Source of the DNA: Sphingomonas sp. Leaf21
Lineage (GTDB): Bacteria; Pseudomonadota; Alphaproteobacteria; Sphingomonadales; Sphingomonadaceae
Length of the DNA: 64,000 nt
Reading direction: 5' to 3'
Assembly (NCBI RefSeq): GCF_916858675.1
Contig: NZ_CAKASM010000021.1
Span: forward strand, 1-64,000
Below, piece by piece: positions 56,224 to 64,000 of this stretch. Within the stretch, counting starts at the first letter, position 1. Each line of letters starts with the position of its first letter. The position numbers and the translations under genes were made by a program. Under the pieces are notes generated by a model that did not search any database, was not told where the DNA came from, and saw only the letters and a program-made list of their open reading frames with translations.

Positions 56224-56382
56224 TCAGATCTGAAGCGGTTGCTGCGTACCGGGGTCGCCAGGGCCAACACCGGGCGCGGGCTGGTCGATATCGGGGCCGG
56301 GGGGCACGATCTCGGGCGGCGGGGTGTCGGGCTGCGCCGGCTGGGTCGGCTGCGGGCTTTCGGGCGGGGGCTGGGTCGCCAT
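56224..56382 (-). CDS. Small Pro-rich protein (52 aa)
   Basis: 52 codons starting MATQPPPESPQPTQPAQPD, with AGGAGA seven bases upstream. Over a third of residues are Pro. It is disordered, cytoplasmic by default, and precedes the gene at 55972. A candidate EcfG-like promoter lies upstream (56416-56440). Function unknown. Confidence 0.6.
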   Translation of the reverse strand: MATQPPPESPQPTQPAQPDTPPPEIVPPGPDIDQPAPGVGPGDPGTQQPLQI

Positions 56383-56415
56383 TCTCGCTCTCCTAATCAT
56401 GCTGGGGAGGGGATA

Positions 56416-56440
56416 AACGCGCGAGGACAGGCGATGTTGC
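56416..56440 (-). promoter_or_regulatory. Candidate EcfG-like promoter for the Pro-rich genes
   Basis: On the minus strand GCAAC, exactly 16 bases, then CGTT (one mismatch from GGAAC-N16/17-CGTT), about 35 bases before the 52-aa gene. Confidence 0.3.
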
Positions 56441-56504
56441 CTGTTGTCCCTTGCCGAAGCCGCCCATGGTGATATAGACGCGCGCCCATCGGCGGTGTCC
56501 TCGT

Positions 56505-56589
56505 GCGGGCGTGGCGGAACTGGTAGACGCGCTGGATTTAGGTTCCAGTATCGTAAGATGTGGGGGTTCGAGTCCCTTCGCCCGCACCA
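56505..56589 (+). tRNA. tRNA-Leu, anticodon UAG
   Basis: 85 bases from gcgggcg to a genomically encoded CCA. The acceptor stem gcgggcg / cgcccgc, the T arm ending ggttcgagtcc, the long variable arm expected of tRNA-Leu, and the anticodon loop in ctgga-tttaggt-tccag (anticodon TAG) are all visible. Confidence 0.95.
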
Positions 56590-56648
56590 GTCCCCGGTCA
56601 CAACGGGGCGACAGCCACACGGAATTTCTCCAGATTGAAGGCCTTTAG

Positions 56649-58319
56649 ATGCAGACTGTCGAGACGCTGAACGAGGGGCTGAAGCGCGCCTACACGCTCA
56701 CCATCACCGCCCAGGATATCGAGGGCAAGGTCGATGCCGAGCTGAAGCGGATCGCTCCGCAGATGAAGATGCCCGGCTTCCGCCCCGGCAAGGTTCCCGC
56801 GAACCTGGTTCGCAAGATGCATGGCCCGGCGCTGCTGCAGGACGCGCTCAACACCGCGCTGCAGGAAGGCGTGCAGACGCTGATCGCCGAAAAGGGCCTT
56901 CGTCCCGCGATGCAGCCGCAGGTCGAACTGGCCGAGGGCTATGAGCCCGGCCAGGACGCCAAGCTGACCGTATCGCTCGAGGTGCTGCCCAACGTCCCGG
57001 CTCCCGCGATCGACTCGCTGAAGCTCGAGCGCTTGACCGTGCCGGTCGCCGACGAGGCGGTGGACGAGCAGCTCCAGAAGTTCGCGGACCAGCAGAAGCG
57101 TTGGGACGATGCGGGCGACAAGGCCGCCGCCGAAGGCGACCAGGTCACCGTCGACTTCGTCGGCAAGACCGCCGACGGCGTCGCCTTCGAGGGCGGCTCG
57201 GGCGAGGACATGGCGGTCGAGATCGGCGGCGGTCGCCTGATCCCCGGCTTCGAGGAGCAGCTCGTCGGCGTGAAGGCGGGTGAAGAGAAGCAGATCTCGG
57301 TCACCTTCCCCGAGGACTATCCCGCCAAGGACCTGGCCGGTCAGCCCGCGACCTTCGACCTGACGATCAAGTCGGTGAAGACCGCCGGTGAGGCGAAGAT
57401 CGACGACGAGATGGCCAAGAATCTGGGTCTCGAGAGCCTGGAGCAGCTGCGCGGCCTGCTGAAGGGGCAGATCGAGCAGGAGCATAACGGCCTGACCCGC
57501 ACCTATATGAAGCGCAAGCTGCTCGACCAGCTCGCCGATGGCCACGACTTCGAAGTGCCGCCGTCGATGGTCGAGGCCGAGTTCTCGCAGATCTGGGCGC
57601 AGCTCGAGCATGAAGCGACCCATGAGGAGGATCCCGAGGCCGCCAAGGCCGAGATGGAGAAGGAGCGCGAGGACTATCAGAAGATCGCCGAGCGCCGCGT
57701 CCGTCTGGGCCTGCTGCTCTCGGAGATCGGCCAGGCGAACGGCGTCGAGGTGAGCGCGCAGGAAATGAACCGCCTGATCGCGCAGGCCGCACAGCAGTAC
57801 GGCCCGGAAGATCGCCAGCGCTTCATCCAGTATGTCCAGCAGGAGCCGATGGCCGCCGCCCAGCTGCGCGCGCCGCTCTATGAGGACAAGGTCGTCGACT
57901 TCCTGTTCGGCAAGGCCGAGATCACGGACCGCGAGACCACGCGTGAGGAGCTGGAAGCTGCGATCGAGAGCGAGGACGGCTTCGCGTCGGGCACCCATGT
58001 CCACAATCATGATCACGACCACGATCATGACCACGGCAAGAAGAAGCCCGCCAAGGCGAAGGCGAAGAAGGCGGAAGTGACCGCGGACGCCGACACGGCC
58101 GAAGCGACCGCCGAGGAAGCGCCGAAGAAGGCGACCCGCGCCAAGAAGGCGGCTCCGGCCGAGGCGGAGGAAGCCCCGGAAGCGACCGAAGCCGCGCCCG
58201 CCAAGAAGCCGCGCGCCAAGAAGGCGGCGGCTCCGGCGGAAGGCGAGGCCGCTGCCGAGACCGCGGAGGCCGCTCCGGCGAAGAAGCCGCGCGCGAAGAA
58301 GGCCGCGCCGACCGAATAA
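56649..58319 (+). CDS. tig: Trigger factor with an extended C-terminal tail
   Basis: 556 aa, against about 430-450 for most trigger factors. The chaperone acts at the ribosome exit; the signature GFRPGKVPANLVRKMHG is near residue 40, followed by the FKBP-like domain (GDQVTVDFVGKTADGVAFEG) and the C-terminal arms. From about residue 449 an extra 108 residues begin HVHNHDHDHDHDHG and continue with Lys/Ala/Pro/Glu repeats (PAKKPRAKKAA). The tail is likely disordered, and the His/Asp run could bind metal. It is upstream of clpP-clpX, as usual. Confidence 0.93.
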   Translation: MQTVETLNEGLKRAYTLTITAQDIEGKVDAELKRIAPQMKMPGFRPGKVPANLVRKMHGPALLQDALNTALQEGVQTLIAEKGLRPAMQPQVELAEGYEPGQDAKLTVSLEVLPNVPAPAIDSLKLERLTVPVADEAVDEQLQKFADQQKRWDDAGDKAAAEGDQVTVDFVGKTADGVAFEGGSGEDMAVEIGGGRLIPGFEEQLVGVKAGEEKQISVTFPEDYPAKDLAGQPATFDLTIKSVKTAGEAKIDDEMAKNLGLESLEQLRGLLKGQIEQEHNGLTRTYMKRKLLDQLADGHDFEVPPSMVEAEFSQIWAQLEHEATHEEDPEAAKAEMEKEREDYQKIAERRVRLGLLLSEIGQANGVEVSAQEMNRLIAQAAQQYGPEDRQRFIQYVQQEPMAAAQLRAPLYEDKVVDFLFGKAEITDRETTREELEAAIESEDGFASGTHVHNHDHDHDHDHGKKKPAKAKAKKAEVTADADTAEATAEEAPKKATRAKKAAPAEAEEAPEATEAAPAKKPRAKKAAAPAEGEAAAETAEAAPAKKPRAKKAAPTE

Positions 58320-58352
58320 GGTCGATGCCGGACCTCGGTTCGTGACGAACAG

Positions 58353-58384
58353 GGAAGGGCGGTCGCGCAAGCGGTCGCCCTTCC
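58353..58384 (+). terminator. Terminator of tig
   Basis: Imperfect hairpin ggaagggcggtcgc / gcggtcgcccttcc, loop gcaa, 34 bases after the tig stop. Moderately T-rich after it (ttcctgcatt). Confidence 0.6.
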
Positions 58385-58509
58385 TGCATTGTGATCCTTC
58401 CCGGTACGGGGAGGAATAGGGACACGCTCACCGCTGGCCCCTAATCGAACGGGCTGTCCCGCCCGGCCATGTCGGCGCATAGGGATGTGGGTCTTGACGA
58501 GGATATGGC

Positions 58510-59442
58510 GTGAACGAACCCCGGATCGCGGTGCTGTTGCCCTGTTACAACGAGGAAGCTGCGATCGCGCAGACCATCGCGGGGTTCCGCGAGGCGCTGC
58601 CGTCCGCGACCATCTATGTCTACGACAATAACAGCCGCGACCGCACGATGGAGGTCGCGCGCACGGCGGGGGCGGTCGTCCGGTCGGAACGGATACAGGG
58701 CAAGGGCGCCGTCGTTCGGCGCATGTTCGCCGATATCGACGCGGACATCTACGTCATGGCGGATGGCGATGCGACCTATGACGCCGCCTCCGCCCCCGAT
58801 CTCGTCCGCCGGGTGGTCGAGGAACAGCTGGACATGGTGGTGGGCCAGCGGATCACCGAGGCCGAACTCGCCTATCGTCGCGGTCATCGCTTCGGCAACG
58901 CGCTGCTGACCGGGATGCTGGCCAAGCTGTTCGGGCGCAGCTTCACCGACATATTGTCGGGCTACCGCGTCTTTTCGCGCCGCTTCGTGAAGAGCTTCCC
59001 CGTCCTCTCGGTCGGGTTCGAGATCGAGACCGAGATCAGCGTCCACGCGCTCGAGCTCAAGATGCCCTGCGCCGAGATCGCCACACCCTATTATGCCCGT
59101 CCCGAGGGATCGGCATCCAAGCTGAGCACCTATTCGGACGGCTGGCGGATCCTGCGCACCATCATGAAGCTCTACCGGATCGAGCGACCGATGTGGTTCT
59201 TCGGCGCGATCGCCGCGCTGTTCGCGGGTGTCGCGCTGCTGCTCGCGGTGCCGCTGATCTTCACCTATGTCGAGACGCATCAGGTGCCGCGCTTCCCGAC
59301 CGCGATCCTGTCGACGGGGCTGATGCTGCTGGCCGGGCTCAACCTGTTCACCGGGCTGATCCTCGACACCGTTGTGCGCGGGCGGCAGGAGGTTCGGCGG
59401 CTCGCCTATCTGGCGCTGCCTGCGCCCGGGAACGGCCGCTGA
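58510..59442 (+). CDS. Family 2 glycosyltransferase with C-terminal membrane helices
   Basis: 310 aa from the GTG at 58510. The GT-A signature is clear: [19 protein letters not shown], then DNNSRD and ADGDATYD (nucleotide-metal Asp). Two C-terminal membrane helices ([38 protein letters not shown]) recall polyprenyl-phosphate sugar transferases. The acceptor is unknown. Sitting between tig and clpP is common in sphingomonads. Confidence 0.85.
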   Translation: MNEPRIAVLLPCYNEEAAIAQTIAGFREALPSATIYVYDNNSRDRTMEVARTAGAVVRSERIQGKGAVVRRMFADIDADIYVMADGDATYDAASAPDLVRRVVEEQLDMVVGQRITEAELAYRRGHRFGNALLTGMLAKLFGRSFTDILSGYRVFSRRFVKSFPVLSVGFEIETEISVHALELKMPCAEIATPYYARPEGSASKLSTYSDGWRILRTIMKLYRIERPMWFFGAIAALFAGVALLLAVPLIFTYVETHQVPRFPTAILSTGLMLLAGLNLFTGLILDTVVRGRQEVRRLAYLALPAPGNGR

Positions 59443-59564
59443 GCCGATTTTCGGCCGACGATCGCATATTCGCTGCAGGGCAACATCGTTGGTCGTCGCC
59501 GGGGCTTGAATATGCGTCGCCATCACGCGACATAGAGGCTCTTCTGGGCATAAGAGAGAATTCC

Positions 59565-60254
59565 ATGCACAATCCGTTCGAGACCGGCGATTTCGCGAGC
59601 CCGCTGGCGCATGCCGGTGTGGGGCTTCGGCAGACGCAGGCCGGTCTGGTTCCGATCGTCATCGAGCAGTCGAACCGCGGCGAACGGTCGTTCGATATCT
59701 TCAGCCGTTTGCTTCGCGAGCGTATCATCTTCGTCACCGGCGGTGTCGAGGACGGCATGGCCTCGCTGATCTGCGCGCAGCTGCTGTTCCTTGAGTCGGA
59801 AAATCCGAAGAAGGACATCTACATGTACATCAACTCGCCGGGCGGTGTCGTCACGGCGGGGATGGCGATCCATGACACGATGCAGTATATCCGTCCGCGC
59901 GTCGGCACGCTGTGCATCGGCCAGGCCGCCTCGATGGGCAGCTTCCTGCTCGCCTCGGGCGAGCCGGGTATGCGCGTCGCGACCACGAACAGCCGCATCA
60001 TGATCCACCAGCCGTCGGGCGGGGCGCAGGGCATGGCGGCGGACATCGAGATCCAGGCGCGCGAAATCCTGCGTATGCGGCATTTCCTGAACACGCTGTA
60101 CGCCAAGTACACGGGCAAGCCGCTCGAGGAGATCGAGCGCGCGATGGACCGCGACAAGTTCATGAGCGCCGAGGAGGCCAAGGAATTCGGCCTGATCGAC
60201 CAGGTGTTCGACAAGCGTCCGGCCCCCGCCGACGACGCGGCGACGTCCGCATAA
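59565..60254 (+). CDS. clpP: ATP-dependent Clp protease proteolytic subunit
   Basis: 229 aa. The Ser-His-Asp triad is Ser123 ([11 protein letters not shown]), His148 (IMIHQPSGG) and Asp197 (MDRDKFM). It forms the proteolytic barrel with ClpX. A CTTG 17 bases before CGCGACATAG upstream (59505-59535) faintly resembles an alphaproteobacterial heat-shock promoter. 111 bases before clpX. Confidence 0.97.
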   Translation: MHNPFETGDFASPLAHAGVGLRQTQAGLVPIVIEQSNRGERSFDIFSRLLRERIIFVTGGVEDGMASLICAQLLFLESENPKKDIYMYINSPGGVVTAGMAIHDTMQYIRPRVGTLCIGQAASMGSFLLASGEPGMRVATTNSRIMIHQPSGGAQGMAADIEIQAREILRMRHFLNTLYAKYTGKPLEEIERAMDRDKFMSAEEAKEFGLIDQVFDKRPAPADDAATSA

Positions 60255-60365
60255 GACGGGCCGTTCGCGATGAACGGTTTATTTCGATTGTGACTTTATC
60301 GGGGTGCGGTACGATGCGCACCCCGGCAACGGTAGCGCACCGGTATCGGGTGCGAGAGGTGATTG

Positions 60366-61637
<1,272 letters not shown>

Positions 61638-61663
61638 TCGGCACCGTGATCCAGGGATGATCG

Positions 61664-61694
61664 AACGGGCGTTCCTTGCCGGGAGCGCCCGTTT
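61664..61694 (+). terminator. Terminator of clpX
   Basis: Hairpin aacgggcgttcc / gggagcgcccgttt, 27 bases after the clpX stop, ending in ttt. Confidence 0.7.
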
Positions 61695-61711
61695 CGCGTT
61701 GGGGACATGCG

Positions 61712-62299
61712 ATGATGACGATGCGTGAGGCGGTGGTCGGCGACCGGGCGGCAGTCGCGGCGATGCTGGGCAGGGCCTTTGCCGACGATCCGGCCATGTC
61801 CTACATCTTCCCCGATCCGACCGACCGTGCCGCGCGACTACCGCGTCTGTTCGCGCTGCTGTTCGACAGCGACGCTGTGGGGATGCGATTGGTCAGCGAG
61901 GCGGCGGATGCGGGCACCTTCTGGCGACCGCCGGGGCTGGCCGAAGTGCCGATGACCGCGATGTTGCGTCAAGCCGTGCCACTGCTGGCCACGCTGGGCA
62001 CCGCGCTGCCCCGCGCCCTGCGGCTGTCGCACGCGATCGAGGCGCATTTTCCGGACGCGCCCTTCTGGTATCTGCATATCGCCGGGGTGGATCCGGCCCG
62101 ACAGGGGCGGGGGCTGGGCGGTGCCTCGATCCGCGCCGGTCTGGCGCGGTGCGACGCGGCCGGTGTTCCGGCTTATCTGGAAACCGCGACGCAGAGCAAT
62201 GTCGGGCTGTACGCACGACTGGGCTTCGAACTGGTCGATGAATGGTCGGTGCCCAAAGGCGGGCCACGCTTCTGGTCGATGATGCGACCCGTGCCCTAG
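61712..62299 (+). CDS. GNAT-family N-acetyltransferase
   Basis: 195 aa from the ATG at 61712; two further in-frame ATGs follow within four codons. The acetyl-CoA motif is IAGVDPARQGRGLGGASIRA (Q/RxxGxG/A), with ETATQSNVGLYARLGFELV near the end. Typical of small GNAT proteins; substrate unknown. Its stop codon lies inside the end of a palindromic element (62294-62382). Confidence 0.88.
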   Translation: MMTMREAVVGDRAAVAAMLGRAFADDPAMSYIFPDPTDRAARLPRLFALLFDSDAVGMRLVSEAADAGTFWRPPGLAEVPMTAMLRQAVPLLATLGTALPRALRLSHAIEAHFPDAPFWYLHIAGVDPARQGRGLGGASIRAGLARCDAAGVPAYLETATQSNVGLYARLGFELVDEWSVPKGGPRFWSMMRPVP

Positions 62300-62382
62300 G
62301 GCCGATCGACATTCCACGATGCCTGTCCTTCCCTCGCCCCTCGTAGAGGGGAGAATAAGCTGAATGTCGATCCGGCCCAGGG
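62294..62382. mobile_element. 89-bp palindromic element with near-perfect terminal inverted repeats
   Basis: Ends are ccctagggccgatcgacatt and the complement of aatgtcgatccggcccaggg, differing by few bases over 20, with a smaller palindrome inside (cccctcgtagagggg). A close copy of the right part lies at 40227-40297. No transposase is encoded; a MITE- or REP-like element is the best description. Confidence 0.6.
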
Positions 62383-62953
62383 CCGCCCCGGCACGGGGAG
62401 GGTAACCGGACAGGAATTCGCCAGGGGCGATCGCTATCCGGAAACGGGCGAGACCTTTCCCCGCGAGCCCTGGTTCGCCAACCGACAGGCGGAGGCGTGC
62501 GGGATCGTCCTCGATGCGGATGGCAAGATCGTCTGGAGCCGCGCGGACATCGACGGCGATCCGATCGTCGTCGTCCTGACCGAGCGCGTATCGGACCCGC
62601 ATCTGGCCGGGCTGCGCGCGGACGGGGTGTCGTATATCTTCGCGGGCAACGAGACGATCGATCTGGCGTCGGCCGTCGATCGGATCGCGCGGGAACTGGA
62701 CGTGAAGACGCTGTTGGTCGAGGGCGGCGGCACCGCGAATGGCGCGTTCCTGCGGGCGGGACTGATCGACGAGATCAGCGTGGCGATCTGTCCCGCGATC
62801 GACGGCGCGGCTGGGGCGCCAAGCCTGTTCCACTCGGGCGAGGCGGATGCCGACGGGCCAGCACCGCTGACCGGGTTGACCCTGACGCGGCATGACATCC
62901 TGCCCGGCGGCGAAATCTGGCTGTGCTACAGGGTGGAGAATGCGGACAAGTGA
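62383..62953 (+). pseudogene. RibD_C / dihydrofolate-reductase-family gene truncated at its 5' end
   Basis: The frame encodes GRVTGQEFARGDRYPETGET, FPREPWFANRQAEACGIVLD and then KTLLVEGGGTANGAFLRAGL, all typical of this family, but there is no ATG, GTG or TTG start until the GTG at 62627, and the N-terminal third (with the usual start and first strand) is missing. The palindromic element ends immediately upstream, so the loss of the 5' part and the element insertion or repeat recombination appear linked. A 108-aa C-terminal piece from 62627 could still be translated. Confidence 0.75.
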
Positions 62954-63066
62954 TGGCATGGTCGCAACGATTGCCATCGGCCGAAGGAGCCAATCGGCGG
63001 GTTGGCGCATTGGCATAAGCGAACGTGACGAGATCGTCATGCCGTGAGGAGGAGGCCAGACAAGGG

Positions 63067-64000
63067 ATGAGCGAACCCGACGCCATCGTGACCGCCGGAC
63101 AGAAGCGCGCATTGCTCCATCGCCTGACCTTGCCGTGGTGGACCCTCGTCTTCCCGCTGCTGGGGCTGCTCGCCATTGCCGTGTCGCTCTACAAGATGGG
63201 AACGGTCGGCGTGGTCGTCGCGGCGTTCATCCTGTTCGGATGCGTGCTGTCGGCGGTGCATCAGGCTGAGGTCGTCGCGCACCGGGTCGGCGAGCCGTTC
63301 GGCACGTTGGTGCTGGCGGTCGCGGTGACGGTGATCGAGGTGTCGCTGATCGTCAGCCTGATGCTGTCCGACGCGGGCGACGCCTCCAGCCTGGCGCGCG
63401 ACACGGTGTTCGCGGCGATCATGATCATCCTGAACGGTATCGTCGGCCTGTGCCTGCTGGCGGGCGGGGTGCAGCATGGTGAGCAGCGCTTCTCGCTGCG
63501 CGGCGCCAGTTCGTCGCTGAACGTGCTGACCGCGATGGTCGTGCTCTCGCTCGTGCTGCCCAATTATGTCTCGTCCGCGCCGGGGCCGACCTATGCGACC
63601 TCGCAGCTGATCTTCGTCGCGATCGTCAGCGTCATTCTCTACGGGACCTTCGTCATGGTGCAGACGGTGCGCCACCGCGAATATTTCCTGCCCGCGAATG
63701 AGGATATGCCCGCCGACGCGCATGCCGAACCGCCGACCGACGCGGCCGCCTGGGCCGCGCTGGGGATGCTGCTGGTCGCGCTGGTCGGGGTTGTGCTACT
63801 CGCCAAGGGGCTGTCGGGGATCGTCGAGGCGGCCATCCTCGACGCCGGGCTGCCGCTCGCGATCGTCGGCGTGGTGATCGCGGCGCTGGTGCTCGCGCCC
63901 GAAAGCCTGGCCGCCTATCGCGCCGCCAAGCGCAACCGGCTCCAGACCAGCCTCAACCTGGCGCTCGGCTCCGCGCTGGCGACGATCGGGCTGACCATTC
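63067..64000 (+). CDS. chaA: Ca2+/H+ antiporter (ChaA-like), 3' end outside the window
   Basis: The ATG at 63067 starts MSEPDAIVTAGQKRALLHRL, and the frame is open to the window end (311 codons). Eight or so membrane helices can be read. The first CaCA motif is GEPFGTLVLAVAVTVIEVSL, with the acidic residues needed for ion exchange, and the second repeat starts near NLALGSALATIGLTI at the very end, where the window cuts it. ChaA-type proteins exchange Ca2+, Na+ or K+ for H+. Confidence 0.87.
   Translation, partial: MSEPDAIVTAGQKRALLHRLTLPWWTLVFPLLGLLAIAVSLYKMGTVGVVVAAFILFGCVLSAVHQAEVVAHRVGEPFGTLVLAVAVTVIEVSLIVSLMLSDAGDASSLARDTVFAAIMIILNGIVGLCLLAGGVQHGEQRFSLRGASSSLNVLTAMVVLSLVLPNYVSSAPGPTYATSQLIFVAIVSVILYGTFVMVQTVRHREYFLPANEDMPADAHAEPPTDAAAWAALGMLLVALVGVVLLAKGLSGIVEAAILDAGLPLAIVGVVIAALVLAPESLAAYRAAKRNRLQTSLNLALGSALATIGLTI

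Noticed and set aside
62627..62953. 108-aa RibD_C protein as an intact gene
   Set aside because: The homologous protein clearly continues upstream in frame without a start codon, so this is only a fragment.

Overview
The window looks like a chromosomal segment of an alphaproteobacterium of the order Sphingomonadales, most likely Sphingomonas or a close relative. The reasons are high GC, the phyP-nepR-phyR-ecfG general stress locus, many SPOR-domain and entericidin-like proteins, and palindromic repeats of the 'cctcccgcctgcgggagggg' type between genes. It is mostly housekeeping DNA. I found no phage, insertion sequence, CRISPR array, rRNA or secretion island, and no wholly new multigene system. 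Assignments come from reading the sequence and from memory of protein families; no database was searched.

Layout. 1-4.8 kb: the end of a SPOR-domain gene, dgt, then a leftward cluster of small envelope/stress genes (lipoprotein, CsbD-like, membrane protein, entericidin) that may be driven by a sigma-EcfG-like promoter. 5-11.7 kb: argS, a SPOR gene, nagZ, scpA-scpB and tatABC in one rightward run. 11.8-16 kb: an entericidin too short to stand out, then the general stress switch: phyP (with a degenerate ATPase domain) and nepR leftward, and phyR, a 45-aa membrane peptide and ecfG rightward. A 55-aa gene facing ecfG resembles NepR. 16-23.1 kb: glnE, bcp, a DUF455 protein, an M23 peptidase, erpA, xth and a lipoprotein. 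23.1-23.7 kb: SWIB and DUF2945 proteins. 23.8-27.4 kb: a tightly overlapping glutathione-dependent formaldehyde operon (adhC, two VOC genes, purU, fghA). 27.4-29.2 kb: folE, a pteridine-reductase-like SDR and folB. 29.2-30.7 kb: a phosphate-type porin behind a four-unit Pho-box-like array.

30.7-38.2 kb holds a TonB-like protein and the branched-chain amino acid genes leuA, ilvC, ilvH and ilvB, with a yceI gene between them. leuA is preceded by a 15-codon open frame with five Leu codons, a candidate attenuation leader. 38.3-45.2 kb: miaA and serB (divergent, start codons overlapping), two SPOR/repeat proteins, a BaiN-type flavoprotein and a Gre-type factor. 45.4-50.6 kb: a deaD-type helicase, a dihydroorotase-like gene that has lost metal ligands, overlapping pyrB, and ruvX. 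50.6-55.5 kb: a DUF3089 hydrolase and gatC-gatA-(membrane protein)-gatB. 56-61.6 kb: two small Pro-rich proteins, tRNA-Leu(UAG), tig with a His/Lys/Ala-rich tail, a family 2 glycosyltransferase, clpP and clpX. 61.7-64 kb: a GNAT protein, a RibD_C-type gene truncated at an 89-bp palindromic element, and the start of a Ca2+/H+ antiporter that runs off the end.

Three intergenic blocks (44.2, 47.2 and 55.5 kb) are tandem arrays of about 157, 171 and 187 bp built from the dispersed palindromes. The best leads are the leucine leader, the NepR-like small gene, the inactive-looking PhyP and PyrC homologues, the Pho-box array and the palindrome-truncated gene.
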